The notes beneath the pieces are model-generated. The model did no database searches. It saw only the letters and a program-made list of their open reading frames with translations, and was not told where the DNA came from. A DNA stretch of 64,000 bases from Acidimicrobiaceae bacterium (GTDB lineage: Bacteria; Actinomycetota; Acidimicrobiia; Acidimicrobiales; Ilumatobacteraceae). Numbering within the stretch: the stretch's first letter is position 1; each line of letters opens with the position of its first letter. Made by a program: the position numbers and the translations under genes. Shown one piece after another: positions 18,129-26,655 of this stretch. The stretch spans positions 62,001 to 126,000 of the forward strand of contig JACJWG010000007.1 of the NCBI GenBank assembly GCA_020637235.1, read 5' to 3'.

Positions 18129-19022
18129 ATGTCCTTCAGCTTGGCCACGAAGTCACCGGCGCACGCCACGGCCCGAGGCATCAGCGTGGCGATCGCCGTC
18201 TCGTCGATCGGGCTGGCGTTCGTCGCCGCCGGGGCCGCATCCGCCGACGACACCGTCGTCGTCCGGGTGCCCCTCGACCGTACGGCCTCCAGTGCCCCCG
18301 GGACGACGGTGGTGCTCGATCAGGTGACCGTCGATCCCGGGCTCGTCGGACGGTCGTGCGATGCGAGCTACCGGGGCGACAACAACGGCAGCGTGCATCC
18401 CGGCACCGACCTGCTGATCACCTCGAACGGCGCCACGGTGGTGCTCGTCGACGTCGAAGGTGACCCGGGTCGGATCACGACCGGCTCGTCCACGCTCACC
18501 CTCGGCCCGTCGGTCCAGGTGAGCGTGCGCGTCGGCGCCGACGGCTTCGCCAGCCTGGGGGCGCAGCTGACCATCGTGTGCCCGGCGTCGGCGACCACGA
18601 CGACCGCCGCCCCGACCACCACGGCGGAGCCGACCACCACGGCGGCGCCGACCACCACGGCGGAGCCGACCACCAGCGGCCCCGACACGTCCGTCGCCGT
18701 GGGCCCGCCGCCGGTGCCGACGCAGCCGCTGCCGTCGGTGTCGAACGCCTCCGAGAGCACGACCTCGACCACCGCCGTCGGTGCCGCGGGGCCCACCCCC
18801 ACGCCGACCAGCGCGGTCGGCTCGGGCGGACCCACGACCGGTACCCCGACCGCGACCACGATCTCCGGTGGTCCGGGTACACCGGCGGGCGGCGCCGGCG
18901 GCTCGCTGCCGACCACCGGTTCCGATCCGGGCGGCGAGCTCGCCGCTGCCCTGCTCACGCTGCTCACCGGCGTGCTGCTGTGGCGGATCCGGTTGCCGCG
19001 CCCCACCGACCGACTGCACTGA
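18129..19022 (+). CDS. LPXTG-anchored surface protein with Thr/Pro stalk
   Basis: A 297-residue secreted protein. Signal peptide residues about 1-40 (GISVAIAVSSIGLAFVAAGAASA), a beta-rich ectodomain (40-155) with two cysteines flanking its core, a low-complexity stalk built on TTTAxPT units and Pro/Thr/Gly, then sorting signal LPTTGS, hydrophobic helix LAAALLTLLTGVLLW and basic tail RIRLPRPTDRLH. This is the classic class-A or class-E sortase substrate layout. No sortase gene is nearby. The ATG at 18129 follows GGAGGGAGG. Upstream leader has overlapping hairpins. Confidence 0.8.
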   Translation: MSFSLATKSPAHATARGISVAIAVSSIGLAFVAAGAASADDTVVVRVPLDRTASSAPGTTVVLDQVTVDPGLVGRSCDASYRGDNNGSVHPGTDLLITSNGATVVLVDVEGDPGRITTGSSTLTLGPSVQVSVRVGADGFASLGAQLTIVCPASATTTTAAPTTTAEPTTTAAPTTTAEPTTSGPDTSVAVGPPPVPTQPLPSVSNASESTTSTTAVGAAGPTPTPTSAVGSGGPTTGTPTATTISGGPGTPAGGAGGSLPTTGSDPGGELAAALLTLLTGVLLWRIRLPRPTDRLH

Positions 19023-19040
19023 CCGCCCGCCGGCAGGTGC

Positions 19041-19748
19041 TCACGCCTCGTCGGACCGGTCGATCGCTGCCAGCCAGTCCGCCCAGTACCGCTTCCACTG
19101 CTCGACCGCGGCCGAGTCGGGCAGGCCGTCGTGGCTCACGTTCACCATCGTCCGCCCGTTCGGCTTCGGGGTGAACGAGAACAACGCCGACCCGACCGAC
19201 TCACCGTCGATCGCGACGCCGATCCGCAACGCCTTGCTGGTGGGCTTCGAACGCAGACGGGTCTCGAGCCCGGGGAACAGCTCCACCCGGTCGGCGTCGT
19301 CGGCGATCATCGCCCGCAGCTCGTCGACGTCGACGACCACGGTGCGGGTCTTGCCGGCGCTGAACGTGCCGTCCGCCATCTGGTTCACCACCCGCCGACC
19401 GGTGATCCGCTCGTAGCCGACGGTGACCCCCTGCCCCCACCAGCCGTCGACGCCGTAGGTCTCGGCGACGTGTGCCGCGATGGCGGTGTGGCCGCGGTCG
19501 TTGCCCGGCCACGCATCGATCAGGTCACACCATTCGTCCCAGTCGCGCCCCGTGGCCCGCTTGATCGCGAGATCGTCGACCTCCGGCTCGGCGGCCCGCA
19601 CCCGGCGCGTCGTGGGGTCCTGGTGTTCACCCGACGATGCGGTGCCGGGCAGGCCACCCAACAGCGCGCGGCGTGCGGCGCCGTAGCGCTCACCGGTCTT
19701 CTCCATCCGCTCGCGCACTCGGCGCTTGAACGATTCGTGCGTGGTCAT
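19041..19748 (-). CDS. DUF4287 domain protein with C-terminal SRPBCC-like region
   Basis: A 235-residue protein. Residues about 55-115 (VDDLAIKRATGRDWDEWCDLIDAW ... YGVDGWWGQGVTVGYERITGRR) match the DUF4287 pattern; the remaining part resembles an AHSA1/SRPBCC ligand-binding fold (SALFSFTPKPNGRTMVNVSHDGLPD...WKRYWADWLAAI). The ligand is unknown. The ATG is preceded by AGGTGACGTCAC, which gives a weak ribosome site. It lies downstream of uvrB with a 190-bp gap that holds an 8-bp hairpin. Confidence 0.75.
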   Translation of the reverse strand: MTTHESFKRRVRERMEKTGERYGAARRALLGGLPGTASSGEHQDPTTRRVRAAEPEVDDLAIKRATGRDWDEWCDLIDAWPGNDRGHTAIAAHVAETYGVDGWWGQGVTVGYERITGRRVVNQMADGTFSAGKTRTVVVDVDELRAMIADDADRVELFPGLETRLRSKPTSKALRIGVAIDGESVGSALFSFTPKPNGRTMVNVSHDGLPDSAAVEQWKRYWADWLAAIDRSDEA

Positions 19749-19778
19749 GTGACGTCACCTCGTGTGTCGACGCGATCC

Positions 19779-19801
19779 GTCGACGACCCGCGCTCGTCGA
19801 C
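19779..19801 (-). terminator. Hairpin between uvrB and the DUF4287 gene
   Basis: GTCGACGA/TCGTCGAC (19779-19786 with 19794-19801), 8 perfect pairs and a 7-nt GC loop, in the 191-bp space after uvrB. There is no U-tract. Nothing else is seen in this space. Confidence 0.3.
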
Positions 19802-19939
19802 GGTCGCGAGGATCACGACGGTTCCGTCACGCCGAGCACTCGAGGTCCCCTGTGCTCTCCGGAGCTCGGCGGCGCGGGTGCCGAGAAGAGAGTCCGGCGA
19901 GGCGTGTCGCCGACGTCGAGCGTAGCCGGCTCGGCCCGA

Positions 19940-21994
19940 TCAGCCGGCGTCGCGGAGCTCGCGGCGGAGCTCGTTCACCTCGTCGCGCAGGCGGGCGGCG
20001 TATTCGAACTTCAGTTCCGCGGCCGCCTCGTGCATCTCCTCCTCGAGCGTCTGGATGAGCCGGGCGAGTTCCTGCTGCGGCATCGTCTTCAGGTCGTGCT
20101 TCACCTTGTCGCGCTCGCTCTGGCGACGACGGTCCTTGCCGGGCACCGGTGCGCCGCTGTCGCTCGACAGTCCGAGCGCCGACAGGATGTCGCCCACTGC
20201 CTTGCGGATCGTCTGTGGGTTGATCCCGTGCGCTTCGTTGTAGGCCAGCTGCCGCTGGCGGCGTCGTTGCGTCTCGTCGATCGCTCGCTGCATCGAATCG
20301 GTGATCGTGTCGGCGTACATGATCACCTGGCCGTCGACGTTGCGGGCCGCACGTCCCATCGTCTGGATGAGCGAGGTCTCACTGCGCAGGAAGCCCTCCT
20401 TGTCGGCGTCGAGGATGCACACGAGGCTCACCTCGGGCAGGTCGAGGCCTTCCCGCAGCAGGTTGATGCCCACCAGCACGTCGAACTCGCCGAGACGGAG
20501 TGCCCGCAGGAGCTCGATGCGCTGGATGGTGTCGACGTTGCTGTGCAGATACCGCACCCGCAGACCTTGCTCGAGCAGGTAGTCGGTGAGGTCCTCGGCC
20601 ATCTTCTTCGTGAGCGTGGTGATGAGGATCCGGTCGCCCTTCTCGACCCGCTGGTTCACCTGCTCGATGATGTCGTCGATCTGGCCCTTGGTGGGTTTGA
20701 CGATCACCTCGGGGTCGACGAGTCCGGTGGGCCGGACGATCTGCTCGACCACCTGCTCGGAGACCCGGAGTTCGTATGCGGCCGGCGTGGCCGACAGGAA
20801 CACCACCTGGTTGAGACGTTCCATGATCTCGTCGAAGCGCAGCGGACGGTTGTCGCGTGCGCTCGGGAGCCGGAAGCCGTGCTCGACCAGTTGGTCCTTG
20901 CGGCTGCGGTCGCCCTCGTACTGGCCGTGCAGCTGGGGCACCGCGACATGGCTCTCGTCGATGACCAGCAGGTAGTCGTCGGGGAAGTAGTCGAGCAACG
21001 TGAACGGCGGCTCGCCGTAGGTACGGCCGTCGATGTGCATCGAGTAGTTCTCGATGCCGTTGCAGTAGCCGACCTCCTGGATCATCTCGAGGTCGTACTG
21101 GGTGCGCATGCGCAGGCGTTGTGCCTCGAGCAGCTTGCCGTTGGCCTCGAACCAGGCGAGTCGCTCCTGCAGCTCGGCCTCGATCCCGAGCACGGCCTTG
21201 CGCATCCGTTCGTCGCCGGCGACGTAGTGGGTGGCCGGGAAGACCTGGGTGCGGTTGAGCTCGCGCAGCTGCTCGCCGGTGAGCGGATCGATCACGGTGA
21301 GCCGATCGACGGTGTCGCCGAACATCTCGATCCGCAGCACCGACTCCTCGTACGACGGGTGCACCTCGATGGTGTCGCCGCGCACACGGAACTTGCCACG
21401 ACCGAGCGTCATGTCGTTGCGGTCGAACTGCAGGTCGACCAGGCGTCGCAGGATGCTGCGCTGGTCGTAGTCGACGCCGACACTGAGATCGAGCAGTTGC
21501 CCCTTGTACTCCTCGGGGTTGCCCATGCCGTAGATGCAGCTCACCGAGGCGACGACGATCGTGTCGCGCCGGGTGAGCAGTGCTGCGGTGGCCGAGTGGC
21601 GCAGGCGGTCGATCTCGTCGTTGATCGACGAGTCCTTCTCGATGTAGGTGTCGCTCGACGCGATGTACGCCTCGGGCTGGTAGTAGTCGTAGTAGCTGAC
21701 GAAGTACTCGACCCGGTTGTTCGGGAAGAACTCGCGCATCTCCTGCGCCAACTGGGCGGCGAGCGACTTGTTCGGCGCCAGGATGAGCGTGGGCCGCTGG
21801 ACGTTCTGGATGGTCCAGGCGATCGTGGCGCTCTTGCCGGAGCCGGTGATGCCGAGCAGCGTCTGGAACCGGTCGCCGCGCTGGATGCCCTGACTCAGCA
21901 ACTCGATCGCCTTCGGCTGATCGCCGGCCGGCGCGAACTCGGAGACCACCTGGAACGGTTCGCCGGTGAGGACGGGTGCGCCGGAGCTCGTCAT
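19940..21994 (-). CDS. uvrB: UvrABC system protein B
   Basis: DNA helicase-like damage verifier of nucleotide-excision repair. The 684-residue product shows Walker A GITGSGKSATIAW (about residues 45-57), the beta-hairpin region YYDYYQPEAYI, helicase motif DESHVAVPQ, LREGLDLPEV, QTMGRAARN and a C-terminal UVR/UvrC-binding helix (LEEEMHEAAAELKFEYAARLRDEV). The ATG has TAGGCT 6 nt upstream, so the mRNA is probably leaderless, and an SOS box lies behind it. Confidence 0.97.
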   Translation of the reverse strand: MTSSGAPVLTGEPFQVVSEFAPAGDQPKAIELLSQGIQRGDRFQTLLGITGSGKSATIAWTIQNVQRPTLILAPNKSLAAQLAQEMREFFPNNRVEYFVSYYDYYQPEAYIASSDTYIEKDSSINDEIDRLRHSATAALLTRRDTIVVASVSCIYGMGNPEEYKGQLLDLSVGVDYDQRSILRRLVDLQFDRNDMTLGRGKFRVRGDTIEVHPSYEESVLRIEMFGDTVDRLTVIDPLTGEQLRELNRTQVFPATHYVAGDERMRKAVLGIEAELQERLAWFEANGKLLEAQRLRMRTQYDLEMIQEVGYCNGIENYSMHIDGRTYGEPPFTLLDYFPDDYLLVIDESHVAVPQLHGQYEGDRSRKDQLVEHGFRLPSARDNRPLRFDEIMERLNQVVFLSATPAAYELRVSEQVVEQIVRPTGLVDPEVIVKPTKGQIDDIIEQVNQRVEKGDRILITTLTKKMAEDLTDYLLEQGLRVRYLHSNVDTIQRIELLRALRLGEFDVLVGINLLREGLDLPEVSLVCILDADKEGFLRSETSLIQTMGRAARNVDGQVIMYADTITDSMQRAIDETQRRRQRQLAYNEAHGINPQTIRKAVGDILSALGLSSDSGAPVPGKDRRRQSERDKVKHDLKTMPQQELARLIQTLEEEMHEAAAELKFEYAARLRDEVNELRRELRDAG

Positions 21995-22000
21995 GGGTCG

Positions 22001-22006
22001 AGCCTA
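22001..22006 (-). promoter_or_regulatory. -10 box of a leaderless uvrB transcript
   Basis: TAGGCT (minus strand) ends 6 nt before the uvrB ATG. The SOS box at 22025-22040 covers the matching -35 position. Confidence 0.5.
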
Positions 22007-22024
22007 CCGCTCGAAAAGCAGCGG

Positions 22025-22040
22025 CAGAACGCACGTTCGA
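22025..22040. promoter_or_regulatory. LexA (SOS) box upstream of uvrB
   Basis: CAGAAC-GCAC-GTTCGA, matching TCGAAC-N4-GTTCGA in GAAC and the full right half-site. It lies 18-33 bp upstream of the uvrB -10 box and could also affect the divergent GNAT gene at 22059. Confidence 0.7.
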
Positions 22041-22058
22041 CCTGACAGGATCTCCCCT

Positions 22059-23090
22059 GTGATCAGCTTGCCGATGCACACCGAGCGCCTCCTGTTGCGC
22101 ATGGCGACGACGGAGGATCTCCCGACCATCGCCGCCTATCGCAACGATCCCGAGGTCGCCCGGTACCAGGACTGGCCGCTGCCGTACACGCTCGACGACG
22201 CCGTGGAGGGCTTCCGACGCGTGGCCGACCTCGACGGTCCGGCCGTCGGCAGGTCGGTGAACGTGATGATCGAGCACGAGGGAGAGGTCGTCGGCGACGT
22301 GTTCGTCGGCATCGGCGACGAACACCCCGGCGGCGCGGTGGCGTTCCTCGGCTACACCCTCGCGACCCGACACCAGGGCAAGGGATTCGCGAGCGAGGCC
22401 GCGTCGGCGATGGTGGACGCCGTGTTCGAGCACACGCCGGTGCATCGCATCGTGGCGACGCTCGATCCCGAGAACACGGCGTCGATGCGGCTGCTCGAAC
22501 AACTGGGCTTCACGTTCGAGGGACTGGCACGACAGGCCGAACCCATCCGCGGCGAGTGGCTCGACGACATGCGCTTCGGTCTGCTCCGCGACGATCGTGC
22601 CGCGTGGCGTGCCCGGCCGCGGTCGTGCGAGCACGTGGCGCTCGTGGAGGTGACGCCGGACAACCTGCGCGCCGTGCTCGCACTCGAGACCCATCGCTTC
22701 CAGCGCCGGTTCGTCGCCCCGATGGAGGCCAGCCTGGCGCAGGCACTCGTGCCGGAGATCGTGAAGGACGGTGTCGCCGCGGTGCCGTGGTACCGGGCGA
22801 TCGAGGCCGATGGGGAGATCGTCGGCTTCGTGATGGTGGCCGACGTGTCGCCCGTCGAGCCGTTCCCGTTCCTGTGGCGTCTGCTGATCGACCGTCGGCA
22901 CCAGCGGCGGGGTGTGGGGGCGAAGGCGATCGCCGCCCTCGTCGAGCACGTGCGGGCGCGGGGACATCGTGCACTCGGGGTGTCGTGGGTCGATGCCCCC
23001 GGCGGGCCACGGCCGTTCTACGAACGACTCGGTTTCGTGCCCACCGGCGAGTTCGACGACGACGAGGTGATCGCCCGCCTCGACCTCTGA
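22059..23090 (+). CDS. Tandem GNAT N-acetyltransferase
   Basis: A 343-residue protein made of two acetyltransferase folds. The first (about 1-175) is RimJ/RimL-like: TERLLLRMATTEDLPTIAAYRN, GYTLATRHQGKGFASEAASAM, HRIVATLDPENTASMRLLEQLGFTFEG. The second (about 185-343) is of the spermidine/aminoglycoside type: WRLLIDRRHQRRGVGAKAIAAL (acetyl-CoA site) and GPRPFYERLGFVPTGE. Both coenzyme-A loops look intact. The GTG at 22059 is used; ATG 22074 is possible. Substrates unknown. It diverges from uvrB across the SOS box. Confidence 0.85.
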   Translation: MISLPMHTERLLLRMATTEDLPTIAAYRNDPEVARYQDWPLPYTLDDAVEGFRRVADLDGPAVGRSVNVMIEHEGEVVGDVFVGIGDEHPGGAVAFLGYTLATRHQGKGFASEAASAMVDAVFEHTPVHRIVATLDPENTASMRLLEQLGFTFEGLARQAEPIRGEWLDDMRFGLLRDDRAAWRARPRSCEHVALVEVTPDNLRAVLALETHRFQRRFVAPMEASLAQALVPEIVKDGVAAVPWYRAIEADGEIVGFVMVADVSPVEPFPFLWRLLIDRRHQRRGVGAKAIAALVEHVRARGHRALGVSWVDAPGGPRPFYERLGFVPTGEFDDDEVIARLDL

Positions 23091-23099
23091 CAGCGCGCC

Positions 23100-23142
23100 T
23101 TCGTGAGCGGGATGCGCACGGAGGACGCATCCGGCTCACGAA
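23100..23142. repeat. Single copy of the 43-bp palindrome
   Basis: Same outer arms TTCGTGAGC/GCTCACGAA and inner GATGCGCA/GACGCATC as the arrays at 9.6 and 11.1 kb. It sits in the 63-bp gap between two convergent genes, 9 bp after one stop and 11 bp before the other, and could act as a bidirectional terminator. Confidence 0.9.
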
Positions 23143-23153
23143 GGCCGGTTCGA

Positions 23154-24086
23154 TCAGGCGACTTCGATGCCCCACTCGGCCACCAGATCGAGCGCCGTGT
23201 CGATCGGGATCGCGAACCCGATGTTCTCGACCGACACGCCGTTGGCATCGGTCGCGCCGGCCGAGTTGACGCCGACCACGCGACCGCTCGCATCGAGCAG
23301 CGCACCGCCCGAATCGCCCGAGCTGATCGCAGCGTCGGTCTGTACGAGGCCCGAGAGCGTACCGACGTCGGTGGTGATCGTGCGGTCGAGCGCCGAGACG
23401 ATGCCTCGCGACACGCTCATCGTGTCGCCGAGGTCGAGGGCGTTGCCGATCACCACGACGTCGTCGCCGACCGCGAGGTCCACCGACGTGCCGAACACCG
23501 CTGGAGTGAGGCCGCTCGCGCCGTCGAGTTGCAGCACCGCGAGGTCGGCGGCGCTGTCGGATCGCACCAGCGTGGCCAGGTACGTCGTGCCGTCGCTCAT
23601 TCGCACCGTGATCGACGACGCGTCGGTCACGACGTGGGCGTTCGTGAGCACGAGGCCGTCGGCCGCGAGCACGATGCCGGTGCCGGCTCCCTCACCTTCC
23701 ACTCGCATCGGGCCCTGCCGGTACTGAACGACCGTGTTGATCTCGACGATCGACGCCTCGACGCCCGCCACCACTGCGGCGACGTCGAGGCCGCTGTCGG
23801 TCAGCCGTGTCGAGCTGACCGAGGTCGCGACGGCCTCGGCGGTCGTGGTGGCCGTCTCGCTGGTGGCGGGCGTGGCGAGCGAGGCGGCGAGCCAGCCGGC
23901 GGTGCCACCGCCGACGGCCGACGTGGCCGCGACCAGCGCCAGCACGGCCCCGAGGCGACGGCCTCCCCGGCGTCGACGTGCCGGCGCCGACGGTGACCGG
24001 GGCGGCGGGGGCGGCCACGGGCTCACCCCGTCCATCGGATCGAAGGTGTCGGTGGCGAACGGTGCTGGCGTGACGGTGTCGAACAT
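23154..24086 (-). CDS. HtrA/DegP-like trypsin-fold serine protease without PDZ domain
   Basis: A 310-residue membrane-anchored protease. Cytoplasmic Pro-rich N-terminus (1-45), one transmembrane helix (about 45-72), Thr-rich linker and an extracytoplasmic S1C protease domain (100-310). The triad is visible: His151 (TNAHVV), Asp181 (ADLAVL) and Ser259 (SSGDSGGALL). The chain ends after the protease fold, so the usual C-terminal PDZ domain is missing. The ATG at 24086 follows GAGGAGG. It probably degrades or processes proteins outside the membrane. Confidence 0.9.
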   Translation of the reverse strand: MFDTVTPAPFATDTFDPMDGVSPWPPPPPRSPSAPARRRRGGRRLGAVLALVAATSAVGGGTAGWLAASLATPATSETATTTAEAVATSVSSTRLTDSGLDVAAVVAGVEASIVEINTVVQYRQGPMRVEGEGAGTGIVLAADGLVLTNAHVVTDASSITVRMSDGTTYLATLVRSDSAADLAVLQLDGASGLTPAVFGTSVDLAVGDDVVVIGNALDLGDTMSVSRGIVSALDRTITTDVGTLSGLVQTDAAISSGDSGGALLDASGRVVGVNSAGATDANGVSVENIGFAIPIDTALDLVAEWGIEVA

Positions 24087-24178
24087 GATGGGCCTCCTCG
24101 GGGGACGAGGCCATCGTCGACGGCGCATGTGTGAGCGGACGCGCCGCCGAGTGAGAGGACGGCGAGATCGGCTCGGGA

Positions 24179-24835
24179 TCAGCTCGTCGGCTCGTCCTTG
24201 GGTTTGGGGGTCGGCATCTGCCAGTCGGCGGGCAGCTGCTCGAGTGCCGTCAGCGCCGTCCACAGACGGTCGATCTGCGGCACCAGGTCGTCGAGCGAGC
24301 CGCTGTTGTCGACCACGTGGGTCGCCGTCGCGAGCCGCTGGTCGCGTGTGGCCTGCTTCGCGATGCGGGCCCGAGCGTCTGCTTCGTCGAACCCACGTCC
24401 ACCCACCAGCCGCTGCACCTGCACCTCGGGGTCGACGTCCACGACGATCACGGCCTGCAGCCCGTCGCGCGGGTTCTCGGTGAGCAACGGGATGTCCATC
24501 ACCACCACGCGATCGCCGTCGCGTTCGGCCATCACCTGACGATTCATCTCGGCGCCGACCGCCGGGTGCACGATCGCGTTCAGCGCCTTCAGCGCCTCGG
24601 GGTCGGTGAACACGACCGAGGCGACGGCGGCGCGGTCGAGGCTGCCGTCGGCGGCGATCACCTGCGGGCCGAAGCGCTCGGCCATCTTCGCGAGCACGGG
24701 CGATCCCGGTTGCTGCACGTCGCGCACCACCTGGTCGGCGTCGACGATCACGGCGCCTCGCTCGGCCAGCAGTGCGCTCACCGTCGACTTGCCCGAGCCG
24801 ATGCCACCTGTCAGTCCCACGAGGATCACGGTCAC
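24179..24835 (-). CDS. coaE: Dephospho-CoA kinase
   Basis: Last step of coenzyme A synthesis, phosphorylating the 3'-hydroxyl of dephospho-CoA. The 218-residue protein has the P-loop GLTGGIGSGKSTV at residues about 8-20, DADQVVRDV, the CoA-binding HPAV, the DIPLL motif and a lid-region arginine-rich QATRDQRLA. The GTG at 24835 is used because earlier residues are outside the family. Only 14 bp separate it from the divergent kinase start. In many actinobacteria coaE lies between rpsA and uvrB, as it does here with insertions. Confidence 0.93.
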   Translation of the reverse strand: MTVILVGLTGGIGSGKSTVSALLAERGAVIVDADQVVRDVQQPGSPVLAKMAERFGPQVIAADGSLDRAAVASVVFTDPEALKALNAIVHPAVGAEMNRQVMAERDGDRVVVMDIPLLTENPRDGLQAVIVVDVDPEVQVQRLVGGRGFDEADARARIAKQATRDQRLATATHVVDNSGSLDDLVPQIDRLWTALTALEQLPADWQMPTPKPKDEPTS

Positions 24836-24841
24836 TACTAT
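24836..24841 (+). promoter_or_regulatory. -10-like box before the sensor kinase
   Basis: TACTAT, 8 nt before the GTG at 24850, directly abutting the coaE start on the other strand. This supports the upstream GTG as the kinase start with a nearly leaderless mRNA. Confidence 0.35.
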
Positions 24842-24849
24842 GCACGCCG

Positions 24850-26655
24850 GTGAAGGGCCCGGACGATCTGCACCCCGTGGGTGCCCCCGATCCGTCCGAT
24901 CCGTCCGATCCGGTGCGACGTCCCGAACCCACCGACGTGACGTGGCCGCTGGTCGAACGCCGGCGTCTCGGCCGCCGGGCGGTCCCACCGGCCGGCATGC
25001 GCGACGCCCGCTCGCCCGACGCGATGGAGTCGACCGCCCCGTTCGCCGTCGCGGCCCCGATGTGGCCGTTCCGCGTGCTGGCGATCGTCGGAGCCGTGGT
25101 GCAGGCCCGCGACGACCTGGCGTGGAGCGAGTGGCCGCTGTGGGGATCGCTCGTCGTCGCGTCGGTCTACGCGGTCGCGTCGATCGTGCGGCCCGTCCCC
25201 CACCGCGACGATCACCGGGTGCGCTTGCGGCTCGTGAGCGAGCAGGCGTTGCACACCGTGCTCGTGATGCTCACCGGGGCCTGGGCGTCGCCGCTCGCAC
25301 TGTTCATGATCCCGACGGTGATGGTGGCCGGCTTCGCCGTGGGCAGCCTGTTCGCAGCACAGCTCATCACGGCGTCGCTCGTGGTGGTGACCGTGCAGTA
25401 CGTGCCCGACACGGGATGGGAACAGGGGGTGCGCGACGCGGCGATGTGGGCCGGCCTCCTCGGCGTGGTGGCGTTCACGACCGGCCTGTCGCAGCGCGCG
25501 GCCATCGATGCCGCTCGCCAGAAGGAGGCTGCGCTCCAGCGCGTCAACCGGCTCGCCGAGGCCAACTCGCTGCTGTTCGCGCTCCAGCGCGTGGCGCAGA
25601 GCATGCCCGCCTCGCTCGACCTCGACGACGTGATCGACTCGACCCTGTCGCGCGTGACCGCGCTGGTGCCGAGTGACTCGCTGTCGCTCTACTTGTTCGA
25701 CGAGACCGACGGCAGACTCGACCTGTTCCGCAACAGCGGCGCGACCGCTCGGGCCCAGATCCCGCTCGCCGACGCACCAGCGATGGTGCGAGCCGCGATC
25801 GACGCGCCGCGCACGGTGCGGGTCGGCGAGCTGCCGGCGGGAACGGGACTCTCGGCCGACGCCCGGAGCGGGCTGTACGCAGCGCTGCGCGCACGCGGCA
25901 CGATGGTGGGCCTCCTCGCGGTCGAGATGCACCGTGCCGGCGGCCACACCCAACAGCACACCGAGATCGTGCACGGCCTCGCCGAGCCGTTCGGCATCGC
26001 GATCGACAACAGCCGCCTGTTCCGGCGCATCCGGTCGGCCACCGTCACCGAGGAACGGCGGCGCATCGCCCGCGATCTGCACGACCAGGTCGGGTCGTCG
26101 CTCGCCTTCTTGGGCTTCGAGGTCGACCGGGCACAGCAGCTGGCATCACAGGGTGAACCGGTCGACGACGTGCTCGTGGAACTGCGCGAGCACCTCACCA
26201 CCGTGGTGAACGACATCCGCGAGACGCTGCACGACCTGCGCACCGACGTGAGCGACCAGCGCGATCTGCCCGCCACGCTGCGCGAGCATCTCGCCCGCGT
26301 GCACGACCGCCGGCAGCTCGCGACCGAGGCCCACGTCGACGCGCCACAACGCCCGCCACGCCAGGTGGAGCGCGAACTGTGGCAGATCGCGCTCGAGGCG
26401 ATCACCAACGTCGAGCGTCATGCCCAGGCCTCGAAGGTCACCGTCACCTACGTCTCGCAGCCCGATCACGTGCTGCTCAGGATCAGCGACGACGGCGTGG
26501 GACTCAACAACGGACCCCGACGTGCCGATAGGTACGGCATGGTCGGCATGCGCGAACGAACCCACGGGATCGGCGCGTCGCTGCACGTCGACTCGACACC
26601 CGGCGGTGGCACCACGATCACCGTCGAACTCGAGCCCGGTGAGGTGAAGCCGTGA
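24850..26655 (+). CDS. NarL-family sensor histidine kinase
   Basis: About 601 residues. A charged N-terminus with a DPSDPSDP run, then five or six membrane helices (about 65-210), a GAF domain (about 235-385), the HisKA_3 dimerisation box RRIARDLHDQVGSSLAFLGF with phospho-acceptor His411, and HATPase_c (EAITNVERHAQASK; ISDDGVGL; YGMVGMRERTHGIGASL). The stimulus is unknown. GTG 24850 is preferred; ATG 25024 is an alternative start just before the first helix. The stop overlaps the start of the regulator gene (GTGA), so the pair is co-translated. Confidence 0.9.
   Translation: MKGPDDLHPVGAPDPSDPSDPVRRPEPTDVTWPLVERRRLGRRAVPPAGMRDARSPDAMESTAPFAVAAPMWPFRVLAIVGAVVQARDDLAWSEWPLWGSLVVASVYAVASIVRPVPHRDDHRVRLRLVSEQALHTVLVMLTGAWASPLALFMIPTVMVAGFAVGSLFAAQLITASLVVVTVQYVPDTGWEQGVRDAAMWAGLLGVVAFTTGLSQRAAIDAARQKEAALQRVNRLAEANSLLFALQRVAQSMPASLDLDDVIDSTLSRVTALVPSDSLSLYLFDETDGRLDLFRNSGATARAQIPLADAPAMVRAAIDAPRTVRVGELPAGTGLSADARSGLYAALRARGTMVGLLAVEMHRAGGHTQQHTEIVHGLAEPFGIAIDNSRLFRRIRSATVTEERRRIARDLHDQVGSSLAFLGFEVDRAQQLASQGEPVDDVLVELREHLTTVVNDIRETLHDLRTDVSDQRDLPATLREHLARVHDRRQLATEAHVDAPQRPPRQVERELWQIALEAITNVERHAQASKVTVTYVSQPDHVLLRISDDGVGLNNGPRRADRYGMVGMRERTHGIGASLHVDSTPGGGTTITVELEPGEVKP

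Noticed and set aside
24889..24911. GATCCGTCC tandem repeat as an iteron
   Set aside because: Only two full copies occur, and they fall in the kinase reading frame as a DPSDPSDP run.
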